Below, piece after piece: positions 8,610 to 16,580 of a DNA stretch of 44,621 nucleotides. This stretch comes from Betaproteobacteria bacterium (GTDB taxonomy: Bacteria > Pseudomonadota > Gammaproteobacteria > Burkholderiales > SG8-39): NCBI GenBank assembly GCA_947479645.1, contig CANKAJ010000025.1, positions 1 to 44,621 of the forward strand, written 5' to 3'. Position 1 is the stretch's first letter, and every line of letters starts with the position of its first letter. The position numbers were made by a program, and so were the translations under genes. The notes below the pieces were generated by a model. The model worked only from the letters and a program-made list of their open reading frames with translations. It ran no database searches and was not told the origin of the DNA.

Positions 8610-9110
8610 ATGGCAACAAATTTATATGACGAAGCGATTCCCGCGTTTATCCGCTTTCTGGGCAATCTCAAAAGCATCCTCAAGAAGGCGCAGCAGCACG
8701 CGCTCGATCACAAGTACGACGAGGCCGCGCTTTTGAACGATCGGCTTTACCCCGACATGTTTCCGATGTCACGGCAGGTCCAGATCGCATGCGATGGCGC
8801 CAAGGGTGCGGCGGCACGTCTTGCCGGTGTCGAGATTCCCAAGCATGCCGACACTGAAACGACTTTCGAAGAGTTGGTGGCGCGCATCGACAAGACTCTT
8901 GCTTTCATTGAAGGCATTCCTGCTGCTGCTTTCGAAGGAAGCGGAGAGCGTCAAGTTGTCCTTGCGTTTGGCGACTGGCGCCGCGAGTTTACCGGTGTCG
9001 AATTTTTGCGCACATGGGCATTACCCAATTTCTACTTCCACATCACGACCGCGTATGGGCTGCTCCGCCACAACGGGGTGCCGGTGGGGAAAATGGAATA
9101 TCTGGCATAA
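8610..9110 (+). CDS. DUF1993 family protein
   Basis: 166 residues with no signal peptide. It matches the DUF1993 family in length and layout: an N-terminal helix with IPAFIRFLGNLKSILKKA, the central LNDRLYPDMFPMSRQVQIACDGAKGAAARLAG, and a C-terminal FLRTWALPNFYFHITTAYGLLRHNGVPVGKMEYL. The family is a DinB-like four-helix bundle whose biochemical role is not established. It is monocistronic, followed by the inverted-repeat element at 9137-9226 and facing a convergent pseudogene. Confidence 0.9.
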   Translation: MATNLYDEAIPAFIRFLGNLKSILKKAQQHALDHKYDEAALLNDRLYPDMFPMSRQVQIACDGAKGAAARLAGVEIPKHADTETTFEELVARIDKTLAFIEGIPAAAFEGSGERQVVLAFGDWRREFTGVEFLRTWALPNFYFHITTAYGLLRHNGVPVGKMEYLA

Positions 9111-9136
9111 GCTGGGCGACGTCTGCTGATGGAAAC

Positions 9137-9226
9137 ACTGAACAAGTCTCAACACTGGAGAAAGCCCGCAAAGTGTTTCCTCTGAAGTGGGGGATAAACA
9201 AGGGGGCGTCGCCCCCCTTGTTCAGT
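9137..9226 (+). repeat. Inverted-repeat element, copy A (90 bp)
   Basis: The element is bounded by ACTGAACAAG (9137-9146) and its exact reverse complement CTTGTTCAGT (9217-9226). Inside, at 9172-9193, it has GTGTTTCCTCTGAAGT followed by GGGG. The second copy at 39513-39600, read on the minus strand, has the same ends and the same core (GTGTTTCCTCTGAAGT then AGGG) but divergent sequence between. This looks like a small mobile or structured repeat family, either MITE-like or RNA-forming. Confidence 0.7.
9197..9222. terminator. GC-rich hairpin between convergent genes
   Basis: AACAAGGGGG (9197-9206) pairs with CCCCCTTGTT (9213-9222) around a six-base loop, a 10-bp perfect stem. It lies inside repeat copy A, between the DUF1993 gene and the convergent glycosyltransferase pseudogene. 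A long T-tract is absent, so it is a probable but not textbook bidirectional terminator. Confidence 0.45.
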
Positions 9227-9243
9227 AATTCCTTATAAGCGAA

Positions 9244-9986
9244 TCAGGATATAACGCGCGAGCGTCGCGTTAGGGCCGACTCCCGCCCAAGTTGTTGCTT
9301 GCACCACTGCGTCCACATTCCCCTGAGTGCCGCTTCAAAATCCTCGGCAAAGCCGGTCGTGTTGAACAGTGGGGATCCGAGCACCTGCTGCCGCAGTCCA
9401 TTGCGCAGTGCCGCGAGGCGCTGCAGGTCGCTCGCATGCGCCACTGCCCGGGCAACATAGTCATCAGTATCGGCGCCGATCCATTGCGGCAAGCCGGCGT
9501 TGAGCAACAGGCCGCTGCCTTGCCGGGAAATGCAGCGATTTCCCGCCAGCGTCAGCACCGGTACGCCCATCCACAGGCTCTCGGCGCTGGTGGTGCCACC
9601 GTTGAACGGGAAGGGGGCCAGGGCGATATCCACCCGGGAGTAGGCGTCCAGATATTGCGATCGGGGTGATGCACCCTCCAGGATCAACCGGGAGCCAGCA
9701 ATGCCATGCGCGGCAAAACGCGCCGCGATGTCCTGGCGTGCCGTGAGATTGTCGAGTTGATCAGCCTTGAGGAACAATCGGCTTTGCGCCAGCGAATTCA
9801 GGATGCCTGTGCCGGTGCCGGCTTCCAGGCAAACATCGGCAGGCGATTGTGTGCGGTGTGCCCGGAAAGATCGATCAGGATATCGATATTGTCGTCGCGT
9901 ATTTACCTCGCCAGGCGTTCGTCAGTCAGTCTCACTGCCGAATGCCATTCGTGGAAATGCACCTTGAGTCGTCGGGAATGCAAGCG
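9244..9986 (-). pseudogene. Decayed O-GlcNAc-transferase-like (GT41) glycosyltransferase
   Basis: This is the C-terminal part of a bacterial SPINDLY/OGT-type protein, broken at least twice. From 9986 the frame reads RRLKVHFHEWHSAV then LTDERLAR, an in-frame TAA at 9903-9905, and continues [16 protein letters not shown] and [13 protein letters not shown] to a TGA at 9798-9800. In another frame it resumes as SRLFLKADQLDNL and AYSRVDIALAPFPFNGGTTSAESLWMGVPVLTLAG to the stop at 9244. Family members have well over 100 residues between KPAP-Q and SRLFLKA, so an internal deletion with frameshift is evident. The N-terminal TPR half is missing and the channel gene ends 12 bases away. The 177-residue 3' piece could be called a gene from a TTG at 9777, but it lacks most of the fold. 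Confidence 0.8.
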
Positions 9987-9997
9987 TCATGCGTCGC

Positions 9998-11623
9998 CTA
10001 CGAGTTCATCTGCGAAAACTTGTGCACCGCATCGCCATCGCCGCAGATGTATACCGCATCGCCGGGCTGAATCACGAATTCGGGGGCAAATTCAACCAGC
10101 AGTTCTTCCCCGCGCTCGACAGCGACAATAGTGCAGCCGGTTTTTTGGTGCAGGTCGATGTGTTTGGGATGGCAGTTCTCCAGGCGACGCGCCGAGATCT
10201 TAACCACCTGCAGTTCGGCGTCGAGCGATACCGATTCCTTGCCGAGCAGCCGCAATGCGAGCAATTGCCCGGAGACCTGGCTGATTGAAAGCGCAAAGTC
10301 AGCGCCGGCGACGTAGATGCGCTCGACATTTTCGATGCTGTTGACTCGGGCAATGACCGGCACATCGGGTGCCAGGTCCTTGATGATGACGGTGCTGAAG
10401 AGCGTGGTCGAATCGGAGCTTAATGCAAGGATGACCGCTTGCACATTGTCCAGGCCGGCTTGTCGGAGAATCTGCGTGTCCAGTATATTCCCGACCAGAT
10501 CGACACCGGGGCCCGGCTGGGTATCGATCATGAACGTTTGCTCGCCGCAGTCTTTGAGCAGTTGCGCCACTTTGCGCCCCACCTCGCCACCGCCGGCAAT
10601 CAGAAATGGTCCATCGCGTCGCAGCAGGCGTGCGTCCGCACACAGGGCCATGATGTTGCGGATGCTGTCGTCGCTACCCACCAGCATCAGTATGCCGCCG
10701 GGTTCCAGGCGCATGTCCGGGGTCGGTGGCGAGATGAGTTTGCCGTTGACCCATTGCCCTATCGCGGTGACGCCGGCGTGTTGACCGAAAGCGGCTTCAG
10801 CCAGTGTCTTGCCACTGAGCGCGCTGTTGCGGGGAATGCGCACTTCAGCGACTTGCAGCTTGTGACCGAGATGCTGAATTCCTGAGACCTTGGGATTGAC
10901 CTTTTGACTGGCGCGCGCCGCCAATGCGGCGCCCAGAACGTGCCGCGGTGTGTAAGCGCCGTTGGCGCCGGCGAGAATCATGGGTTGGCGATGGTAGGGG
11001 TCTTCGACCAGCGCAAGTATTTCGCCGGCGTAGCCGAGTTGGCGTGCCGCAATTATCGTCGCCGCATTGCGCTCGTCGCTGCCATTGACAATGAGTGCGC
11101 GCGCCTGGCTCAGATTGGATTTTCCCAGCACGCCCTCATCGAGATTACCAAACAGAACCTGGTGTCCCTGCGCCAGCAAGTGGCGTGCCTGTGCCTCGTC
11201 TTCATCAATGATCACGGTGGCGATGCCGGCTTGTGCCAGTTCCACGATCAGTGATGCCACGGTCGGGCCGTAGTCAAAGATCACCACGTGATTCTTTGCC
11301 CGGGCCGATTCGTTTGGCAATTTGGTTTCGAACCGCTCCTCAAGTAGCGGGATCAGAAAAATCGGCAATACCATGAAGATCAGCGTTACGCCCACGAATT
11401 GCGCAAACACAACCAGGATGACCATCACCGGATGCGTCCAGGAGGTGTCCAGGCTATAACCTGTCGTGGACGTCGTGCCGGCAGCCCACTGTAGCGCCTG
11501 CCAGAAAGTGCGAGGCTTGCCCTCAAGATAATTCATGCCGAGCATGTAGAGCAGCGACATTGAGACCAAAAGCAGAATCAGTATCCCGACAAAGATGACG
11601 ATACGGTGATGTGAGCGCTGCAT
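9998..11623 (-). CDS. Ion channel with two TrkA-type (RCK) modules
   Basis: 541 residues from the ATG at 11623, chosen because the channel domain starts there; longer readings run antisense into the hydrolase gene. TM1 is about residues 8-28, then a pore loop ALQWAAGTTSTTGYSLDTSW (about 40-60), then TM2 about 64-90. Two cytoplasmic TrkA-N/TrkA-C units follow: NHVVIFDYGPTVASLIVELA with VIIDEDEAQA, and later FLIAGGGEVGRKVAQLLKD with FMIDTQPG. Such proteins form potassium or other cation channels gated by nucleotides or ligands bound to the RCK modules. The filter is TTGYS rather than T-x-GYG, so selectivity is uncertain. There is no clear ribosome site. The start lies 74 bases past the end of the upstream hydrolase, so the two could be co-transcribed. 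Confidence 0.8.
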   Translation of the reverse strand: MQRSHHRIVIFVGILILLLVSMSLLYMLGMNYLEGKPRTFWQALQWAAGTTSTTGYSLDTSWTHPVMVILVVFAQFVGVTLIFMVLPIFLIPLLEERFETKLPNESARAKNHVVIFDYGPTVASLIVELAQAGIATVIIDEDEAQARHLLAQGHQVLFGNLDEGVLGKSNLSQARALIVNGSDERNAATIIAARQLGYAGEILALVEDPYHRQPMILAGANGAYTPRHVLGAALAARASQKVNPKVSGIQHLGHKLQVAEVRIPRNSALSGKTLAEAAFGQHAGVTAIGQWVNGKLISPPTPDMRLEPGGILMLVGSDDSIRNIMALCADARLLRRDGPFLIAGGGEVGRKVAQLLKDCGEQTFMIDTQPGPGVDLVGNILDTQILRQAGLDNVQAVILALSSDSTTLFSTVIIKDLAPDVPVIARVNSIENVERIYVAGADFALSISQVSGQLLALRLLGKESVSLDAELQVVKISARRLENCHPKHIDLHQKTGCTIVAVERGEELLVEFAPEFVIQPGDAVYICGDGDAVHKFSQMNS

Positions 11624-11697
11624 GGCGAATGGCGGGTCCGGTTTGGCGCGGCTGTATGGTTTGGCCGATTCTGGCTGTATGCGTGGCCAGTCAAAAA

Positions 11698-12513
11698 TCA
11701 AAGCCCGCGCATGAACTCGAACGCGTCCTTGGCGAGTTGGTCGGGTATCAGGTGGTACATGCTGTGTTTTGCGCCTGGGTAGACCTTCATGCGGCCGTCC
11801 GGCATGCTTTTCACCATCGCCTCCTGCGCTTCCTGGGGCGTCTTGCCCCCGCCGCCTGGGACCATCAGCAGAGTCGGTACCTTGATGCGGGGCACGTATT
11901 CGGCAATGTTGATGATCGGGCCCAGATGCGTCAGGGCGGCGCCGATGTGGGCCGGGGTCCGCGCGAATTCGGTGGCGAAGTGCTCGTCCATGGCCGGGTC
12001 CCCGGTGATCTCGCCGGTGGATGCGCGCATGGTCATCCACCACTGTTTCATGCCGATGCCCATGATGCATTCGCCCCAACTGGCGAAACCCAGTGACATC
12101 GCCAGGCGGGCGGAGTTGTCTGGGATGCTGACCGGCGTGGAGATGAGGGTCAGGCTTTTGAATCGTTCCGGGTGCTGCGCGGCGGCCATCGCGCCAATCA
12201 AGCCGCCGAGTGATTCGCCGATATAGTGCACCTTGTCGATCTTCATGGCATCGAGGAAGCCGATGAAATCGCGAAGGAAGCCCTCGGCGCTGAAGCGGTA
12301 GTCGGGGCCGGGGTCGCCGCTCCCGGCGTGCCCGCGCAGGTCCATCCGTATCACGCGATAGTGTCGCGCTAACCAGGGCACCCAGCCGCGAAAGAAATTG
12401 GAGTTGCGGCCGAACCCGTGTTGTATGAATACGGTGTCGTGCTTGACCCAGGGGTCGGCAAAATCATCGTCCTGATAAAACAGGTCGATGTCACCTACTC
12501 GTACTGTCGGCAT
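11698..12513 (-). CDS. Alpha/beta hydrolase
   Basis: 271 residues. The ATG at 12513 is preceded by TTGGAG with six bases between. The fold is clear: HGFGRNSNFF (oxyanion HG), VIRMDLRGHAGSG, the nucleophile elbow GESLGG (Ser about 101), and a C-terminal His pair in GAKHSMYH (about 250 and 254). The usual acidic loop, VGxxD in relatives, reads VPGGGGKTPQE, so the acid member of the triad is either relocated or absent. It has no signal peptide and is probably cytoplasmic. The TcuA-like flavoprotein lies upstream on the same strand, separated by a strong hairpin, so a role in the same catabolic route is plausible but unproven. An ester, enol-lactone or C-C bond hydrolase would all fit. Confidence 0.85.
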   Translation of the reverse strand: MPTVRVGDIDLFYQDDDFADPWVKHDTVFIQHGFGRNSNFFRGWVPWLARHYRVIRMDLRGHAGSGDPGPDYRFSAEGFLRDFIGFLDAMKIDKVHYIGESLGGLIGAMAAAQHPERFKSLTLISTPVSIPDNSARLAMSLGFASWGECIMGIGMKQWWMTMRASTGEITGDPAMDEHFATEFARTPAHIGAALTHLGPIINIAEYVPRIKVPTLLMVPGGGGKTPQEAQEAMVKSMPDGRMKVYPGAKHSMYHLIPDQLAKDAFEFMRGL

Positions 12514-12592
12514 ATGCTTCTCCAATAGTCAGCTGATTGCTTGCTTGGAGGCTATAACAGAAGTACGGTCATAGCCCCTGACGTAGGGGCGT

Positions 12593-12613
12593 ACGAGGGG
12601 AGCCTCCCCTCGT
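12593..12613 (-). terminator. Hairpin 3' of the flavoprotein gene
   Basis: ACGAGGGGA (12593-12601) pairs with TCCCCTCGT (12605-12613) around a three-base loop, 12 bases beyond the flavoprotein stop. A second stem, GCCCCT/AGGGGC, lies at 12574-12590. No T-tract follows in the minus direction, although TTTT follows on the plus strand, so it may stop or stabilise the flavoprotein transcript. Confidence 0.5.
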
Positions 12614-12624
12614 TTTGTGGACCC

Positions 12625-14106
12625 TTAGGCTGTCGCCGTCGCGGCGCCGCGACCCGCAATGCGGCCAAACACCGCGCCATTGACCAGCCCGGTGCCGCTG
12701 CCATAGTTGAAGTAGAAGAGGCCGCCCACCATTTCACCGGCGCAATACAGGCCCGGGATCTTGTTCAGGTGCACGTTCAGCACCTGGCCCGTTTCGCGAT
12801 CCACGCGCAGGCCGCCGAAGGTGAAGGTGATGCCGCAGGTGGTGGCATAGCCATCATACGGAGGCGTGTCCAGCGGCATGGCCCAGTTGGACTTGGGCGG
12901 CTCGATGCCGACCGTGCCCTTGCCATCCTTGATGGTGTGGTCGAAATTTACATCCTTCTTCACCGCTGCGTTGTATTCGGTGACGGTCTTGAGAAAGCCC
13001 TGCGGATTGACGCCATCGAGCTTGGTGGCCAGTTCCTCCAGCGTATTGGCACTGACCTTGGTCATGTACTTGATGCGGTATTCCGAACGCAGCAGCTTGC
13101 TCACTTTGGCATCGAAAACCTGCCAGGCGAATTGGCCCGGTTGCTGCAGCACCGCGCCGCCGTATTTGGCGTAAGTGAAGGAGTGGAAGTCCGCGCCTTC
13201 GTCGACGAAGCGCTTGCCTTCGGAGTTGATCAGCAGGCCGAAGATGTAGCTGTGCTTCTGGTACTGGTCGCCGATGGCGATATCGCCGAATTCGGGCGCG
13301 TTGCGGTCCCAGCCGGTGGCATGGCAGCCGGACCAGTTGCCATAGGGAGCGGCGCCGACATTCAGCGCCATCTTCAGTCCATCGCCCTGGTTGAAGCGGC
13401 TGCCGCGCACCTTGGCCAGTTCCCAGCCGGGGCCGAGGTAGCGTGCGCGCATTTCGGGGTTGGCCTCGAAACCGCCGCAGGCAAGCACGACCGATTTGGC
13501 GCGCAGTTCGACGAATTCGCCTTTGCGCTGTGCGCGCACGCCCTGGACGCGGATACCGTCATAGATCAGTTCGGTGGCACGCGTTTCATAAGAGACCGGA
13601 ATGCCGGCTTTCTTGGCGGCAGCGTCGAGCATCTGCACCAGTCCGGCACCGCCGCCGGAGGCCTCGATGGGCAGTCCGCCGAAAAACTTGCGTTTGCCGT
13701 TGACCATGGCCGACTGACGGCCGAAGTTGGGCACCAGGCGCACGCCCTTGCTGCGCAGCCAGATCATGACGTCCAGGCTCTGCGTCACCAGCGTTTCGCA
13801 CAGATCGGGATCGGTGCGGAAGCTGGTGAGGTTGTACATGCTGTCGAAGAATTCGTCCTTGGTGAAGGTGCCGAAATCGCTGGTGTTCACCTCTTCGTCA
13901 GTGAGTTCAGTGACCTTCTTGAGGTCCTCGACGCCGTCGAATGCAAAGCGCATCACGCCGCCGGCAAAGCGAGTGTTGCCGCCGGATTCGTCTTCGGTCG
14001 CCGCTTCCAGGATCAGCACTTTTGCGCCGTTTTCGTGTGCGGACAAGGCTGCGCACAGCGCGGCATTGCCTTTTCCAACGACGATTACATCATATTGATC
14101 AGCCAT
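12625..14106 (-). CDS. FAD-dependent dehydrogenase, TcuA/fumarate-reductase flavoprotein family
   Basis: 493 residues. The dinucleotide-binding motif VIVVGKGNAALCAALSAH is at residues 8-25 with LILEAA at the end of the next strand. SGGNTRFAGG, VVLACGGFEAN and the C-terminal GLYCAGEMVGGLFYFNYGSGTGLVNGAVFGRIAG complete the FAD fold. The closest family pattern is FAD-dependent tricarballylate dehydrogenase (TcuA, oxidising tricarballylate to cis-aconitate) and related succinate/fumarate or ketosteroid flavoproteins. There is no signal peptide, so it acts in the cytoplasm. The gene diverges from the acyl-CoA ligase gene, and its promoter carries a perfect GntR-like palindrome. The TcuB and TcuC partners are not in the window, so the substrate remains inferred. 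Confidence 0.85.
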   Translation of the reverse strand: MADQYDVIVVGKGNAALCAALSAHENGAKVLILEAATEDESGGNTRFAGGVMRFAFDGVEDLKKVTELTDEEVNTSDFGTFTKDEFFDSMYNLTSFRTDPDLCETLVTQSLDVMIWLRSKGVRLVPNFGRQSAMVNGKRKFFGGLPIEASGGGAGLVQMLDAAAKKAGIPVSYETRATELIYDGIRVQGVRAQRKGEFVELRAKSVVLACGGFEANPEMRARYLGPGWELAKVRGSRFNQGDGLKMALNVGAAPYGNWSGCHATGWDRNAPEFGDIAIGDQYQKHSYIFGLLINSEGKRFVDEGADFHSFTYAKYGGAVLQQPGQFAWQVFDAKVSKLLRSEYRIKYMTKVSANTLEELATKLDGVNPQGFLKTVTEYNAAVKKDVNFDHTIKDGKGTVGIEPPKSNWAMPLDTPPYDGYATTCGITFTFGGLRVDRETGQVLNVHLNKIPGLYCAGEMVGGLFYFNYGSGTGLVNGAVFGRIAGRGAATATA

Positions 14107-14127
14107 GTTTTTTCGCTTGCTCCCAAT

Positions 14128-14142
14128 TGGTATACCATTGTA
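14128..14142 (-). promoter_or_regulatory. GntR-like operator next to the flavoprotein promoter
   Basis: TGGTATACCA (14128-14137) is a perfect 10-bp palindrome 22 bases upstream of the flavoprotein ATG. It abuts TACAAT, a good minus-strand -10 box (complement of 14137-14142). FadR/VanR-type GntR repressors commonly bind T-x-GTATAC-x-A sequences, so this site would repress from the start point. The only GntR gene in the window is the broken one at 30050-30453. Confidence 0.5.
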
Positions 14143-14343
14143 TTCTATCAGGATTCATGGTTCGAGCGGCCGAAAATCGGCATAATCGAGACATCCGGAT
14201 GATGCGTCTGTGTTGATCGGGCGTGTCCTCCAGCGCAAGTGCCGGCATTCACCCGATCCGCATCTCCTGCCCTGCCCGAACAGGCATCGCGTCCCGGTCG
14301 CTGCCGTCTTTGCGCTCCCGAATTTTCAAGTCTGGAGACCACA

Positions 14344-16473
14344 GTGAATCAAGTGACGGCTCGTGCCACCCCTTCCAAAGCGGAATTCACGCGACTGATG
14401 AAGCCGCGTTCCATCGCCATCGTTGGCGCCTCGGACAATCGCGCCAGCATCGGCGGGCAACCGGTGTCGTTCCTGACCGAGTTTGGCTACAAGGGCAAGG
14501 TCTATCCGGTCAATCCGCGCCTCAAGGAAATACGCGGAGTGCCTTGCTATCCTTCGATACTCGATTTGCCCGAGGCCTGCGACGTGGCCATCGTTGCAGT
14601 CAATGCCAAACTGGTGCCTGGTGTTATCGAGCAATGCGGCAAGAAGGGCATTCCGTTCGCGATCATCCTGTCCTCGGGATTTCGCGAGATCGGTGAAGAG
14701 GGTGCCAAGCTCGAGGAAGAATTGAAAGCCGTGGTGGCGCGCGCCGGCGTGCGCGTGGTGGGCCCGAATTGCCTGGGCATCATCAATCTGCTGGACAAGC
14801 TGCATGCGGGGTTCGGCTCGGGCTTCCAGTACAGCGACATCACGGTCGGGCCGGTGGCCATGGTGACGCAGAGCGGCGGCTTCGGCATGACCATGGTGAG
14901 CGCCGTCGAGCGTGCCGGCATGGGGTTCAATTACATTGCGTCGATCGGCAACAGCATCGACCTCAATACGCTGGATTTTCTCGAATACTATCTGGAGTGT
15001 GACGAGGTCAAGGTGGTCACCACCTTCATCGAAGGTATCGGCGATGGCCAGCGGCTGACACGCATCGGGCAGCGCGCCCTCGAAGTGGGCAAGCCCATCC
15101 TGGTCTGGAAAGTGGGCAACACGACGACCGGGCAGAAGGCGGCGGCCTCGCATACGGCCAGTCTGGCGGCTAGCTACGATCTGTACAAGACGGCGTTTCG
15201 TGCCGGCGGCTTTATTGAAATTGCGGATGCCAACGATGTCGTGGACATCGCGCGGGCCTTCCGTGGCGGCAAGTTGCCAGCGGGCAACCGGCTTGCCGTG
15301 GTGACCGGCTCCGGTGGTGCGGGCGTGCTGATTGCCGATCGCGCGGATGCCACCAATATCGCCATGCCTGATCTGCAACCCGATACGTTGACCAAGCTCA
15401 AGGCGATCCTCCCGGGTTTTGCATCGGCGGCAAATCCCGTTGATATTTCCGGGCAGACCAGCCGCGACGGCACCAGTGTCTCCAACAACGCATTGCGTCT
15501 GGTGCTGGCCGATCCGAATATCGACCAGGTCATCATCCGTTCCAAGCAGAGCACCAATACGCCGGAGCAGTGGAATGAATTCATGAGCATCGTGAAGGCA
15601 ACCTCCAAGCCGGTGCTGGTGGCCTTCGGTCCTGATCGTGACCTGGACGCCAAGCCGGTGTTCGACGCGAACGAAATTGCCTGGCACATCACGCCGCCGC
15701 GCGCGGCGCGTGCAGCGGCGGCATTGAATGAATTTGCCACCAAGCAGCGGCATTACCGTGCCGCGAAGAAGGACGAGGTGCGCCCGGTCGCAGCGCAGGC
15801 ATTGAAACTGCCCGCCGGAGCGGCGACGCTCTCGGAGCACGCGGCCAAGGCCTGTTTGTCCGCTTATGGCATTTCGGTGGTGGGCGAGGCACTGCTCACG
15901 CTGGAGGAAGTGCGTGCGCTCAAGAGTGCACCCTTTGCCTTTCCGATCGCGGTCAAAATCAATTCCGCCGACATTCCGCACAAGACCGAGGCGGGTGGGG
16001 TCAAGCTGGGCATCAACAGCCTTGAAGAATTGAAGGCGGCGGCCGAGGCCGTGTATACCTCGGCCCGGGCCTACAAGGCCGATGCCAAGCTCGAGGGCGT
16101 GCTGGTGCAGCAGATGGCCAGCGGCATGGAAGTCATCATCGGCGGGCTGAACGACGACTGCTTCGGTCCTACGGTCGTATTCGGGCTGGGGGGTATCTTT
16201 GCCGAAGTGCTCAAGGATGTGACCTACCGCTTCGCACCGTTCGGCATCGAGGTGGCGCGCGAGATGGTGCAGGAGATCAAGGGGGCGGTGGTATTGAACG
16301 GCTATCGAGGCCGCGAAGCGCTGGATATTGAAGGACTGGCGCAGGTGCTCACACGGGTGTCGTGGCTGTTGCATGACCACCGCGATCGTATTGCCGAGAT
16401 GGATATCAATCCCCTGTTCGTGACCCCGAAGTCCGTTATGGCGGCGGATGGGTTGATTACATTAAAAGCGTAG
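14344..16473 (+). CDS. Acetate-CoA ligase family protein (NDP-forming acyl-CoA synthetase), copy 1
   Basis: 709 residues. The GTG at 14344 is chosen for GGAGACCACA directly upstream. Domains in order are a CoA-binding Rossmann unit (IAIVGASDNRASIGGQPV), succinyl-CoA-ligase-like units (VVGPNCLG, MVTQSGGFG), the phospho-His loop SHTASLAASYDLY (His about 270), and a C-terminal ATP-grasp from about residue 490 (VKINSADIPHKTEAGGVKLG, VVFGLGGIFAEVLKDVTYR, EMDINPLFV). These enzymes activate carboxylates to CoA thioesters using ATP or the reverse, via a phosphohistidine. DUF35 and thiolase genes follow, so it probably feeds them CoA substrates. The paralogue at 25602 is nearly identical over the last 150 residues and more divergent before that. 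Confidence 0.9.
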   Translation: MNQVTARATPSKAEFTRLMKPRSIAIVGASDNRASIGGQPVSFLTEFGYKGKVYPVNPRLKEIRGVPCYPSILDLPEACDVAIVAVNAKLVPGVIEQCGKKGIPFAIILSSGFREIGEEGAKLEEELKAVVARAGVRVVGPNCLGIINLLDKLHAGFGSGFQYSDITVGPVAMVTQSGGFGMTMVSAVERAGMGFNYIASIGNSIDLNTLDFLEYYLECDEVKVVTTFIEGIGDGQRLTRIGQRALEVGKPILVWKVGNTTTGQKAAASHTASLAASYDLYKTAFRAGGFIEIADANDVVDIARAFRGGKLPAGNRLAVVTGSGGAGVLIADRADATNIAMPDLQPDTLTKLKAILPGFASAANPVDISGQTSRDGTSVSNNALRLVLADPNIDQVIIRSKQSTNTPEQWNEFMSIVKATSKPVLVAFGPDRDLDAKPVFDANEIAWHITPPRAARAAAALNEFATKQRHYRAAKKDEVRPVAAQALKLPAGAATLSEHAAKACLSAYGISVVGEALLTLEEVRALKSAPFAFPIAVKINSADIPHKTEAGGVKLGINSLEELKAAAEAVYTSARAYKADAKLEGVLVQQMASGMEVIIGGLNDDCFGPTVVFGLGGIFAEVLKDVTYRFAPFGIEVAREMVQEIKGAVVLNGYRGREALDIEGLAQVLTRVSWLLHDHRDRIAEMDINPLFVTPKSVMAADGLITLKA

Positions 16474-16515
16474 ATATTTTAATTATCGATTGTATTAATC
16501 AGGAATGATAACAAT
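16453..16515 (+). repeat. Duplicated gene tail, copy 1
   Basis: The end of acyl-CoA ligase copy 1 and about 42 bases past its stop match the end of copy 2 (27705-27767). TTGATTACATTAAA and then TAGATATT are shared. After a diverged middle, AGGAA-TGATAACAAT is shared at the same distance from the stop. The duplicated unit therefore extended beyond the coding region. Confidence 0.65.
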
Positions 16516-16580
16516 AAATTTTTGAAATCAACCCGAGATATCAACCCGAGCAAGGCAAACCTGGAAAGAGGATGGAGCAT

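Noticed and set aside
11624..12079. N-terminal extension of the channel gene by 152 codons
   Set aside because: It overlaps the alpha/beta hydrolase in another frame, and the extra residues (rich in His, Gly and Arg) look noncoding; the channel domain begins at the ATG at 11623.
12541..14202. Long plus-strand open frame (553 codons) opposite the flavoprotein gene
   Set aside because: It is an antisense shadow of a clear FAD-binding protein in GC-rich DNA; its translation has no recognisable motifs.
14326..16380. Long minus-strand open frame (684 codons) opposite ligase copy 1
   Set aside because: It is antisense to a protein with complete family motifs; the His- and Arg-rich translation is typical of a shadow frame.
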